From an uncultured Clostridia bacterium (GTDB lineage Bacteria; Bacillota; Clostridia; Oscillospirales; Ruminococcaceae): a stretch of 50,436 nucleotides of DNA. The DNA lies in assembly GCA_944386445.1 (NCBI GenBank), contig CALXBD010000078.1, positions 1 to 50,436 on the forward strand, read 5' to 3'. Positions 1 through 7,220 of the stretch are shown in pieces (the stretch's first letter is position 1; each line of letters begins with the position of its first letter). The notes under the pieces were generated by a model that did not search any database, was not told the DNA's origin, and saw only the letters and a program-made list of their open reading frames with translations. A program made the position numbers and the translations under genes.

Positions 1-548
1 AGCAAATCGTCTGGCGATGCATCAACCGGCTGGAATGCGGGCCAAAGGTTTGCAAGGACTCCCCCAGCCTCAAGGAAGATGAACTCTATTCCGCTATTCT
101 GAAAGCCATTCGTTCCCTGGTTCAAGGCCACCAGGAAGAAATGGCTGCCACCCTGCAGGAAGCACTTGCACACTGTATTGGTGGAGAAAACGCCGCAATC
201 AATCCCCTTGTGATAGAAAACAGGCTCCATGACCTGGACAAGGACTTGGACCGGCTGCTAACGATGGATGGGAGTGAAATCGTGGATCTGCGGATCAAGC
301 AAATCAGCGACGAAATGCTCCAGCTGAGGCAAATGAAAAAACGTGTGGAACTGGACGCCCAGCAGGATATGGGCCGAGAAAATAAAGTCAAGGAGATCAT
401 GGAACTCATCTCCACAGAAGATCTCGACCTTACGGAGTATTCCGACACCCTGGTGTACCGGGTGATTGAACGAGTAACCGTACTCTCCAAAGAAGAAATC
501 CGCATCCGCTTCGTCGGTGGGTTTGAACTCACCCAGCCCCTTCACTAA
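1..548 (+). CDS. Large serine site-specific recombinase, C-terminal part (5' truncated by window edge)
   Basis: Open from the window edge in frame 3, stop TAA at 546-548. The visible ~180 residues begin with QIVWRCINRLECG, followed by KVCKDSPSLKEDELYSAI. This is the typical zinc-ribbon end (Cys pairs) and the 'SPxxKEDEL' stretch of large serine recombinases found on Clostridial conjugative and Tn4451-type elements. A long helical, probably coiled-coil segment follows (LVIENRLHDLDKDLDRLL onward), as in that family, and then a short beta-rich tail ending in GGFELTQPLH. The catalytic serine domain lies outside the window, so activity cannot be judged. The gene marks the left side of the window as the end of an integrated element. 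A strong terminator follows directly. Confidence 0.85.
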   Translation, partial: QIVWRCINRLECGPKVCKDSPSLKEDELYSAILKAIRSLVQGHQEEMAATLQEALAHCIGGENAAINPLVIENRLHDLDKDLDRLLTMDGSEIVDLRIKQISDEMLQLRQMKKRVELDAQQDMGRENKVKEIMELISTEDLDLTEYSDTLVYRVIERVTVLSKEEIRIRFVGGFELTQPLH

Positions 549-551
549 GAA

Positions 552-613
552 GCAGGCACAGAGAAATGCTGGCAGCTTGAGGGCTGCCGGTGTCTCTCTG
601 TGCCTGCTTTTCT
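552..613 (+). terminator. Intrinsic terminator after the recombinase
   Basis: A perfect 13-bp outer stem (gcaggcacagaga at 552-564 with tctctgtgcctgc at 595-607) encloses a second small stem (ggcagc/gctgcc), followed by ttttctcg. It starts 4 nt after the recombinase stop codon. Confidence 0.85.
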
Positions 614-615
614 CG

Positions 616-644
616 TTGAGAAATAGGGAAATTTGTGGTATAAT
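616..644 (+). promoter_or_regulatory. Sigma-A type promoter for the reverse transcriptase
   Basis: TTGAGA at 616-621 and TATAAT at 639-644 are separated by 17 bp. Transcription would begin near 651, giving a leader of about 140 nt before the reverse transcriptase ATG. The promoter lies just after the terminator, so the reverse transcriptase is an independent unit. Confidence 0.8.
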
Positions 645-650
645 AACTTT

Positions 651-790
651 GCCAGATAAATAATTTAGGCACTTGCTAAAACTTGCATTCTATTTCGAAT
701 GATTTATCCAACATGAAAGATAACAGTAGATGTCTTGAGATTTATAGGGTAGGAAAGTCATATTCATGCTGTTAAGAGGGGTGGATCAGC
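651..790 (+). ncRNA. Structured leader / candidate non-coding RNA upstream of the reverse transcriptase
   Basis: Seen in sequence: gataaat (655-661) pairs with atttatc (702-708), directly adjoining an inner hairpin cattc/gaatg (686-690/697-701). Further down, catgaa (712-717) can pair with ttcatg (763-768), and taacag (721-726) with ctgtta (769-774). These last two helices cross and so could form an H-type pseudoknot or alternate with each other. A direct repeat acttgc lies at 671-676 and 681-686. The ribosome site agaggggtgg (about 774-783) follows immediately. That this RNA serves the reverse transcriptase (as template or partner) is inference; it could also control translation only. Confidence 0.45.
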
Positions 791-2863
791 ATGTTTTCAA
801 TAAAAGACGTTGCTAAGCAGAGCAACCTGATCCTTGCATATAATCGTTTGTTAACTAATCCAGAAAGTACTTATAAAAATTTTTTTAGAGACTCTTATTC
901 AGCATATGGAATAGCAATTGAAAAAAATATTACGTTGCTACGTTCCAAAATGAAATCAGGCTATCTACCAACTAATACAATCCGTGTATTTATGCCTAAG
1001 GCGAATGGCTTAAGCCGAATGTATACCCTGATGTCAATTGAGGATCAAATTGTATACCAAGCATATGCTAATGTTTTGGCAGAAGGGTTAGTAGCAATTC
1101 CTCAAGTGAGAAAACGGTATAAGAAAAGCGTTTTCGGAAATCTATATTCCAATTCGGTTAGTCAATTCTTTTATCAAAAATGGCAAGATTCCTATAAAGC
1201 CTATACCAAAGCTATTATCAAAGCCTATGAAAGCGGAAAGAAATATATTGCCTCATTTGACCTTACTGCCTGCTATGACAGCATAAATCATCACTTGTTA
1301 CGGACTGTACTGACGGATAAGTGCCGTTTTAGTGACAATTGCGCTAATATGTTTATTCAATTATTGGCACAATGGGAGTCATCATGCAGTCTGGAACTTG
1401 CTACAGGAATACCTCAAGGGCCACAAGCATCTGGAATAGTTGCAGAAGCCATTTTAGCAGAATATGATTCATATATTGAAAAAATACAAAAAGAAACATC
1501 TTTTTTATATTTTAGATATGTAGACGATATCCGAATTTTGGCTGACAATGAGGAAACTGTTCGTTGGGTATTGTTTCTTTTGGATAAAAGAAGTAAAGAA
1601 CTTGGTCTATTTCCACAATCGTCTAAAATTGCAATTCATAAGATTTCAAATATCAATGATGAGATTAAACGGATTAGTAAGCCTTTGTTTGAAGATGAGT
1701 TTGATAAGGAGAAAAAGTCAATAGTAGCGATAAATTCTATAAAAACGCTAATGAAAGAAGAACCCGCCGATCTCACGACAATTAAACGCTATTTCCAGTA
1801 TGTTGAACAAAGTGCAAAGTCAAATAAACTGGCTATTGAAGCAGTTCGAAAATTTCCAAATATGATTCATTCATTTGCGTTTTATGTGCAAAGATATCCC
1901 AGGAAAATACCTCCAACAATTAGTGACTACATTTATGAATGTTGCCAAGATAAAACTCAGCAGTTTTCTTCAGGAATCTTATTAGAAGCGATAATCGGCA
2001 ATTTAAATAGCAAGGATATAAGTAGGTTTACTGAATTAGCAAAACAAATGCTAAACTCGGATAAAAAGAGAGCCTTTATTGTAGATAGCAGGTACCGTTC
2101 ACAGTTAATAGCATTAGTTCTTTTATACGATTCTAAATTTGGTGTAAGACAGAAAAATTATCTTAAAAAGAGTGATTGGTGGGTCAGAAGCAAGTTGATT
2201 TATCAGGCACAGAAAAATGGGTCTATAAATAAACTTGGTGCGCCTTTCCTCGAAGAATACATTAAATCTCCAGAGTGTGAGTTATCTATAGCTGGTGCGA
2301 ACTGCTACCTTTTAGCACCGCTTCCTAATGAATTACCTCCAGTCAATACAGTTGCTCCATATGCGCAGAACATATTCAAACAGGCTGGAGTGATACAACG
2401 CAGCAGATATTCAAATAGTCAAATCGCACGGTACCTAAAGGAATTGGTTGGTATCCAGCAAACTTTTTCATGGAAAAAGAAGTTGGGTAAAGAGCATGAC
2501 CAAATTGAACGAACTCTATTTATTGCTATGGGATATTGGAAAACAGATCTTACGGCATTTGTGAATCTTTGGGATACAATGGACGATAGAATTTGTAGTC
2601 TGATTACCAAGGATCATATAGAGCTTGGTGGCTATACGCTTGGTAAGATAGGAGCGATAAATAGAAGTAAGGGCTTCATCGGCAATATTCCAAAATTCCA
2701 CAAGATGTGCATGGAATTGCATCGCCTAAGACTCCATTCACATTTATCACACTCTGAAATTAGGGATACTCATCAGTATACTGGCCCAATCCCGCAAAGC
2801 AAGAGAAAAGCAATTCTGAAACTCATAGATGAAGGAATTAGAGAACTAATTCAGTTTTGGTGA
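791..2863 (+). CDS. Reverse transcriptase of non-intron type (Abi/UG-like, putative phage-defence RT)
   Basis: A 690-aa RNA-directed DNA polymerase. Fingers/palm features are in order: a PKANGLSRMYTLMSIEDQIV stretch (about 69-88), motif A FDLTACYDS (156-164), motif B GIPQGPQAS (206-214) and catalytic motif C RYVDD (242-246, YVDD box). About 380 residues with no recognisable maturase, endonuclease or integrase domain follow, and look mainly helical. Group II intron RTs carry maturase X/En domains and retron RTs are about 300-400 aa, so length and layout fit the AbiA/AbiK/'unknown group' (DRT) class better. The subtype cannot be assigned by eye. ATG at 791 is chosen for its site agaggggtgg. The gene is clearly more AT-rich than the chromosome around it, which suggests transfer. 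It stands alone behind its own promoter and structured leader. Confidence 0.85.
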   Translation: MFSIKDVAKQSNLILAYNRLLTNPESTYKNFFRDSYSAYGIAIEKNITLLRSKMKSGYLPTNTIRVFMPKANGLSRMYTLMSIEDQIVYQAYANVLAEGLVAIPQVRKRYKKSVFGNLYSNSVSQFFYQKWQDSYKAYTKAIIKAYESGKKYIASFDLTACYDSINHHLLRTVLTDKCRFSDNCANMFIQLLAQWESSCSLELATGIPQGPQASGIVAEAILAEYDSYIEKIQKETSFLYFRYVDDIRILADNEETVRWVLFLLDKRSKELGLFPQSSKIAIHKISNINDEIKRISKPLFEDEFDKEKKSIVAINSIKTLMKEEPADLTTIKRYFQYVEQSAKSNKLAIEAVRKFPNMIHSFAFYVQRYPRKIPPTISDYIYECCQDKTQQFSSGILLEAIIGNLNSKDISRFTELAKQMLNSDKKRAFIVDSRYRSQLIALVLLYDSKFGVRQKNYLKKSDWWVRSKLIYQAQKNGSINKLGAPFLEEYIKSPECELSIAGANCYLLAPLPNELPPVNTVAPYAQNIFKQAGVIQRSRYSNSQIARYLKELVGIQQTFSWKKKLGKEHDQIERTLFIAMGYWKTDLTAFVNLWDTMDDRICSLITKDHIELGGYTLGKIGAINRSKGFIGNIPKFHKMCMELHRLRLHSHLSHSEIRDTHQYTGPIPQSKRKAILKLIDEGIRELIQFW

Positions 2864-2910
2864 TAATTAAAAATAGACTCGATCAGAACTCAATGTTTTT
2901 ATTTTTAGCT

Positions 2911-3096
2911 GGGTATCTTTTTTGTCAACATAGCCCACGTCGGAGCAAAGTCCGCTTTGCTCCGACGTCTTTTTATGCCTACGGCAAAAAAGGCGTCATA
3001 CGCCCGCTCCCTTGCTCCTCCTTGCCAAACCGCAACCGCTGGCGCTGGGTTGCGGTTTGGGTTCCTAAATGCGCACGGGTATCTTTTTTGTCAACA
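2911..3096 (+). repeat. 20-bp direct repeats bracketing a block of perfect hairpins
   Basis: The 20-mer gggtatcttttttgtcaaca occurs at 2911-2930 and again exactly at 3077-3096. In both copies the ends can form a short stem (gggt with gccc or accc). Between them are a 14-bp stem at 2937-2968 followed by a T-run, and a 13-bp stem at 3025-3060 (ccaaaccgcaacc/ggttgcggtttgg). No convincing gene lies here: an ORF at 2857-3138 is composed of this repeat DNA and has no ribosome site. The first stem can serve as the terminator of the reverse transcriptase gene. Confidence 0.7.
2937..2975 (+). terminator. Intrinsic terminator downstream of the reverse transcriptase
   Basis: acgtcggagcaaag (2937-2950), a 4-nt loop and cttt...gacgt (2955-2968) form a perfect 14-bp stem followed by ctttttat. 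Confidence 0.75.
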
Positions 3097-3108
3097 CAAC
3101 CCAAAAAG

Positions 3109-3160
3109 CACTATTGGGGGATGAACGCTTTAGTTTAGATACCAATAGTGTTTTTTTATT
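3109..3160. terminator. Second terminator-like stem-loop
   Basis: cactattgg and ccaatagtg form a 9-bp stem around a 23-nt loop, with an A-run before and a T-run after, so it could work in both directions. It separates the reverse transcriptase block from the GNAT gene. Confidence 0.6.
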
Positions 3161-3170
3161 TAAAAACGCT

Positions 3171-3213
3171 ACATGACTGTTGAAAGGGTGGTACATGACT
3201 GTTGAAAGGGTGG
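3171..3213 (+). repeat. 22-bp tandem duplication carrying the GNAT ribosome site
   Basis: The unit acatgactgttgaaagggtgg occurs at 3171-3191 and again at 3193-3213, spaced as an exact 22-bp tandem. The second copy supplies the gaaagggtgg that sits 8-10 nt before the GTG start at 3221; the first is a spare copy. Confidence 0.85.
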
Positions 3214-3220
3214 GAGTTTT

Positions 3221-3661
3221 GTGAGTGAAGATATAAAAATTGAACAAGAGAATGTTTCTGCAGAGAAATATATCGATTTCTTAAAGCGGACGAATTTAGG
3301 ATCACAATATCCAAAAGAACGATTCAAAGAAAGAATATCTAAACTCGTAAAAAATGTCTCAATAAGTCTTGTTGCAAGAAATGAACGCGGTTTAATAGTT
3401 GGCGTTTTATTTGGATTAACAGATTATGCTTATTGGCTCTATGTAACGGACTTAGGTGTTGACCGAAATTATGAGAGACAGGGTATCGGGAAACGGCTTA
3501 TGAAAGAAGCGCATAATAGAGCGGGTGGTGAAAAAGACATCGCCGTATATCTGATAGCCAATGAAAATGCGATTCCTTTTTATGAGAAACTTGGCATGAA
3601 AAAAGCAGATGACGTCATGCAATATAACCATATTGAATGGACGGAGTTTACGGTAGAATAA
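3221..3661 (+). CDS. GNAT-family N-acetyltransferase
   Basis: 146 aa. Motif A of GNAT proteins is clear: LGVDRNYERQGIGKRLM (about residues 80-96, with the acetyl-CoA pyrophosphate loop RQGIGK). It is followed by the ANENAIPFYEKLGMKK segment (motif B, residues about 111-126), usual in this fold. The substrate cannot be told. The start is GTG at 3221, downstream of gaaagggtgg in a tandemly duplicated 22-bp unit. It is more AT-rich than the hyd genes that follow and belongs with the accessory segment at the left of the window. A bidirectional terminator lies 60 bp downstream, between this gene and the convergent hydrogenase-maturation operon. Confidence 0.85.
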   Translation: MSEDIKIEQENVSAEKYIDFLKRTNLGSQYPKERFKERISKLVKNVSISLVARNERGLIVGVLFGLTDYAYWLYVTDLGVDRNYERQGIGKRLMKEAHNRAGGEKDIAVYLIANENAIPFYEKLGMKKADDVMQYNHIEWTEFTVE

Positions 3662-3722
3662 AGTAGATGATTCAAGTTTGGCAGCAAAAGGAGCATGGCA
3701 TCTATATTGCAGCGCACATAAT

Positions 3723-3776
3723 AAAAACGCCATTGAGGTCTAACCTGTTAGGAAGCAGATCTCAATGGCGTTTCGT
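3723..3776. terminator. Bidirectional terminator between GNAT and the hyd operon
   Basis: aacgccattgag / ctcaatggcgtt form a perfect 12-bp stem with A/T runs on both sides, placed between two convergent genes. Confidence 0.85.
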
Positions 3777-3816
3777 TTTTGAGCAGGCAAGCACAAGATC
3801 TTACCTATAAAAGATT

Positions 3817-4062
3817 CTAAAAGCTGGAATAGGCGGCTTTTACGGTTACCCCTTTCAGGCGGCCGATTTTTCCGGTCAGGGCGCTGATAACATCATTAGG
3901 CGCATCCATGGCGATGCTGATGACCGCGATGTTTTTTTCCTTATAGGGGATTCCCATGCGCCCGATAATGTAAGCGCTGTACTGATGCAGCAGGTCATTC
4001 AAAGACGCTACCGACGCCGGCTCTTCCACGATAATAGCGGCAACAGCCACCCGAGTTTCCAT
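3817..4062 (-). CDS. TM1266-family [FeFe]-hydrogenase system regulator (ACT-like)
   Basis: 81 aa. METRVAVAAIIVEEP at the N-terminus and GRLKGVTVKAAYSSF at the C-terminus match the small ferredoxin-fold (ACT/NikR-like) proteins known as the TM1266 family. In anaerobes these are usually encoded next to hydEFG and are described as putative iron-only hydrogenase regulators. The ATG has a purine-rich site (ggagaggagc) upstream. It is the last gene of the hydE-hydG operon, 43 bp after hydG. No DNA-binding helix is visible, so a direct regulatory mechanism is not shown by the sequence. Confidence 0.85.
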   Translation of the reverse strand: METRVAVAAIIVEEPASVASLNDLLHQYSAYIIGRMGIPYKEKNIAVISIAMDAPNDVISALTGKIGRLKGVTVKAAYSSF

Positions 4063-4105
4063 AGCAGTTTGCTCCTCTCCGTTGGGTATCTACATTTACG
4101 CTGCC

Positions 4106-5560
4106 TTAAAAGCGGAAATCGCGGATTCCCTGTTCGATCTTTTCCAGGTGATCCTTACAGATTTCCCGTACCTTTTCTTTAGGAATATTCTGCAGCTCTG
4201 CCTGAATGAGTGCTTCGCCGACGGCTTTGGTTTCTTCGCTGGCGTAATCCATCAGGTATTCCTTAAGGGTCATCAAGGCGTTGGGGTGGCAGCAGTTTTG
4301 AATCTGTCCGGACTTGCACAGGGACATAAACCGATCCCCAGTACGGCCTTCCCGGTAACAGGCAGTGCAGAAAGACGGAATATATCCCATTTCCATCAGC
4401 CAGCGCACGACCTCGTCCAGGGAGCGCTGGTCCGAGACATCGAATTGTTCCGTATCGGTGGGGCGTTCCTCGTCTGCATAGCCGCCTACCGAAGTGCGGG
4501 AACCACCACTGACCTGGGAAACACCTAGGCGGAGCACCTTTTCACGGACCGCCTGGCTTTCCCGGGTGGAGATAATCATACCTGTGTACGGTACTGCAAT
4601 CCGGATCAGAGCGCAAATTTTGGCAAAGGTATCGTCGGTAATGCCATTGTCAAAGGCGTTGGGGTCGATGTCATCGGCGTGTTTCACGCGAGGAACACTG
4701 ATTGTGTGCGGCCCAACACCGTGGACCGCCTCCAGGTGTTCGGCGTGCATCAGCAGCCCTGCAAATTCATACCGGTACAGCTCAAGGCCAAACAGTACCC
4801 CCAGTCCGACATCGTCGATCCCGCCCTCCATGGCGCGGTCCATGGCCTCGGTGTGATAGTTATAATCGTGCTTCGGTCCAGTTGGGTGAAGCTTTAAGTA
4901 ACTCTCCTTATGATAAGTCTCCTGGAACAGGATGTAGGTACCGATCCCGGCTTCTTTGAGCTTGCGGTAGTTTTCCACTGTGGTGGCAGCAATATTAACG
5001 TTGACACGGCGGATTGCGCCATTTTTATGCTTGATGGAATAGATGGTGTGGATACAATCCAAGATGTACTCGATGGGGTTCATCACCGGATCCTCGCCGG
5101 ATTCGATAGCCAGCCGTTTGTGGCCCATATCCTGGAGTGCGATTACTTCCCGGGCAACCTCCTCCTGAGCCAGTTTTTTCCGGGGGATGTGCTTGTTTTT
5201 CTGGTGATAGGGACAGTAGACGCAGCCGTTGACGCAGTAGTTTGAGAGGTACAGCGGCGCAAAAATCACGATACGGTTGCCGTAAAAGGCCTTTTTGATC
5301 TCCTCGGCAAGAGCGTACATCTTCTCGATTTTTTCCGGAATATCGCAGGCCAGCAGCACAGAAGCCTCCCGGTGAGTCAATCCGGAGCAAAAGGTGCCCT
5401 GATCGGTGACGCGGGGGCGTGCTTTTTCCAGAATCTCGTCGATCAGCGCCACGTTATTTTTGTTTTCGTCGGCATAGCGCAGAGTTTCCAAAATCTCTTC
5501 ATGATTGATAAATTCATCGGCGCACAGAGATTTCGGGTCATACGAATAGTTGGTTGACAT
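4106..5560 (-). CDS. hydG: [FeFe]-hydrogenase H-cluster maturase HydG (radical SAM tyrosine lyase)
   Basis: 484 aa, full length. HydG cleaves tyrosine by radical SAM chemistry to p-cresol, CO and cyanide for the diiron subcluster of the hydrogenase H-cluster. Two cluster motifs are visible: the radical-SAM CxxxCxxC (C109, C113, C116 in YCVNGCVYCPY) and the C-terminal CxxCx22C (in FCTACYREG... ending NCC) that holds HydG's auxiliary cluster. ATG at 5560 follows agagaggac. It lies 66 bp downstream of hydE and 43 bp upstream of the TM1266-family gene, so the three form one unit. hydF and the hydrogenase itself are not in the window. Confidence 0.95.
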   Translation of the reverse strand: MSTNYSYDPKSLCADEFINHEEILETLRYADENKNNVALIDEILEKARPRVTDQGTFCSGLTHREASVLLACDIPEKIEKMYALAEEIKKAFYGNRIVIFAPLYLSNYCVNGCVYCPYHQKNKHIPRKKLAQEEVAREVIALQDMGHKRLAIESGEDPVMNPIEYILDCIHTIYSIKHKNGAIRRVNVNIAATTVENYRKLKEAGIGTYILFQETYHKESYLKLHPTGPKHDYNYHTEAMDRAMEGGIDDVGLGVLFGLELYRYEFAGLLMHAEHLEAVHGVGPHTISVPRVKHADDIDPNAFDNGITDDTFAKICALIRIAVPYTGMIISTRESQAVREKVLRLGVSQVSGGSRTSVGGYADEERPTDTEQFDVSDQRSLDEVVRWLMEMGYIPSFCTACYREGRTGDRFMSLCKSGQIQNCCHPNALMTLKEYLMDYASEETKAVGEALIQAELQNIPKEKVREICKDHLEKIEQGIRDFRF

Positions 5561-5626
5561 GGCAAAAGTCCTCTCTTTCGTCTTTCGGGTAAGGGCGGCA
5601 GTGATCTGCCATCTTCCCCGTTAGGT

Positions 5627-6754
5627 TTATCGATAATCGCCGCGATCTATCACGACGGTATATCCAATTCGATGAATGCGCTCTTTGAGAGCTGACAGGC
5701 TTTCTGCCGCCTCTTCGCCGGTACAGAGCTTGTTGTCGTACAGGCTGTATTTTTTTCTCACCGCGACGGGAGACAGATTGGGCATAACCACGTTGGCGCC
5801 GGCCAGAATCCCTTTCTCCCTCCCCTGAGGGTCCAGAGTTCCCAGAGCCGTGGTAGCCGGTAACAGAACATGGGGCAGCATCAGTCGGATCAGCCCCAGC
5901 AGATAAACGGTCAGCTCCACGCTTCCGGCGGGACAGGTGCCGAAAGGAGTGTCGTGGTGTGGAATAAAGGGGCCGATTCCCACCATTTGGGGATTCAGCT
6001 CCTTCAAAAAAAGCAGATCCTCCGCCAAATTTTCGGTTGTCTGGCCTGGGGAACCCACCATAAAGCCGCTTCCCACCTGGTAGCCGATCCGCTTCAGGGC
6101 AAATAAGCATTCCTTCCGAGTTTCCAGCCGCTGTTCAGGGGGATGCAGCATAGCGTAATGATTCGAATCAGCGGTTTCATGCCGCAGCAGATAGCGATCC
6201 GCTCCTGCCTCAAAGAGGCGCCGGAAGCTTTTTTCTCCCCTCTCCCCCAGGGACAAGGTAACCGCGCAGCCGGGATGCCGGCTCTTTATCTTCTCCAACA
6301 GATCACATAGGAGATCGTCGGTATAATATCCGTCCTCCCCGCCCTGCAGCACAAAGGTGCGAAAGCCCAGCCGCCAGCCCTCATCGGTGCAGCGGAGAAT
6401 GTCCTCCGGGGTCAGACGGTAGCGTTCCGCCTTCCTGTTATCCCGCCGGATGCCGCAGTAATAGCAGTTGTTTTTGCAGTAGCTGGAAATCTCGATAAGT
6501 CCGCGGATATAGACATCCTTACCGTAAACTGCTTCCCGAATTCTCCGGGCTTTTTCAAACAGGTAATCGGCAGACGCGGCGTTCCGGTTTTCCAATACCT
6601 GAATCCATTCCTCTTTTGACAGCTCACGCGTTTCCAGCAGCTTGTCAATCAGCTCATACTGTTCCTGCATAATCATCCTGTCCGGAACCGGCACAACAAA
6701 ACCTGTAGAGTCCCGGCACTCCTTTCGCAGATAGTCAAGCATCGGAGCGGTCAA
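5627..6754 (-). CDS. hydE: [FeFe]-hydrogenase H-cluster maturase HydE (radical SAM)
   Basis: Up to 375 aa. HydE acts in building the diiron subcluster with HydF and HydG. The radical-SAM motif SSYCKNNCYYCGIRR has C93, C97 and C100. GGEDGYYTDD, HETADSNHYAMLHP and VGSGFMVGSPGQT are typical of HydE/BioB/MqnE-like barrels. Two starts are possible: TTG at 6754, whose agga abuts it too closely, or ATG at 6742 (371 aa), 13 nt after agga. The ATG lies within a nine-codon upstream ORF (see findings). First gene of the hydE-hydG-TM1266 operon, preceded by a promoter at 6912-6940 and an attenuator-like leader. Confidence 0.93.
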   Translation of the reverse strand: MTAPMLDYLRKECRDSTGFVVPVPDRMIMQEQYELIDKLLETRELSKEEWIQVLENRNAASADYLFEKARRIREAVYGKDVYIRGLIEISSYCKNNCYYCGIRRDNRKAERYRLTPEDILRCTDEGWRLGFRTFVLQGGEDGYYTDDLLCDLLEKIKSRHPGCAVTLSLGERGEKSFRRLFEAGADRYLLRHETADSNHYAMLHPPEQRLETRKECLFALKRIGYQVGSGFMVGSPGQTTENLAEDLLFLKELNPQMVGIGPFIPHHDTPFGTCPAGSVELTVYLLGLIRLMLPHVLLPATTALGTLDPQGREKGILAGANVVMPNLSPVAVRKKYSLYDNKLCTGEEAAESLSALKERIHRIGYTVVIDRGDYR

Positions 6755-6764
6755 ATCCTGACAT

Positions 6765-6905
6765 AAGTTTCCCCAAAAAAAGCTCTATGCCTCAAAAGCA
6801 TAGAGCAAGACATAGTTTCGCTTTAACATCTTACGGCTCAGACAATCTTTTAGCCGTCAGAAAACGGGAACCAGTTTACAGTTGGAAAAAACTCCGTCTG
6901 CTCAC
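6765..6905 (-). promoter_or_regulatory. Two-state (terminator/antiterminator) leader of the hydE operon; candidate riboswitch
   Basis: On the minus strand the leader ends in an intrinsic terminator: gctctatgc/gcataga gc stem (6798-6806 with 6782-6790), 7-nt loop, then seven T's (6775-6781). It is just upstream of hydE, where a plain terminator would block the operon. Upstream, cagacgg (6894-6900) pairs with ccgttttctg (6858-6867) around an internal bulge, and acggct (6852-6857) pairs with agccgt (6833-6838). Alternatively gagcagac (6896-6903) pairs with gtcttgctc (6803-6811, one bulge), which removes the 5' arm of the terminator. The two folds exclude each other, as in riboswitches and attenuators. 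No known class was recognised; the signal is unknown. Confidence 0.6.
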
Positions 6906-6911
6906 ACTATC

Positions 6912-6940
6912 AGTATACAACCGCGATCCGCCGGTGTCAA
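6912..6940 (-). promoter_or_regulatory. Promoter of the hydE-hydG operon
   Basis: Read on the minus strand: TTGACA (6935-6940), 17-bp spacer, TATACT (6912-6917). Transcription should start near 6905, giving a ~150-nt leader. Confidence 0.85.
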
Positions 6941-7220
6941 TCCCACAGTTTTGATCTGCAGCAGCAAAAGCTTGTCAAAAATGTGTCGGTTATCTTCTAA
7001 TATTCTTATATTAGCAGTTGAATGCAGCAGTGTTTTAGACTAGAATAAAAGAAAACATGTGAACGCCTCAATAAAAATCCCTATATTCTGAAAAAACAAC
7101 TTGAAAGGAAGTGTGGCGGTAGAAAATCCCTGCCGGGTAATCCGGACGATTTCCCAGGAATAATCAGAGAGGGGCTTTGCGAAGTGCAGAGTCCCTCCGT
7201 TTGTCTAACGGTATAAGTGA
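6941..7220. other. Intergenic region without a supported gene
   Basis: No gene of convincing length is present. On the plus strand, ttgaat (7017 region) and tagaat 17 bp later resemble a promoter, and a 16-codon GTG ORF preceded by gaaaggaa lies near 7115. A weak hairpin (gaggg...ccctc) near 7165-7195 has no T-run. None of these is strong enough to call. The 3' end of the minus-strand XRE gene has no clear terminator here. Confidence 0.4.

Noticed and set aside
2857-3138. 93-aa ORF after the reverse transcriptase
   Set aside because: Made of repeats and hairpins, overlaps the reverse transcriptase stop, and has no ribosome site.
7114-7164. 16-codon GTG ORF with gaaaggaa in front
   Set aside because: Too short, no similarity and no clear promoter or downstream gene; could be chance.
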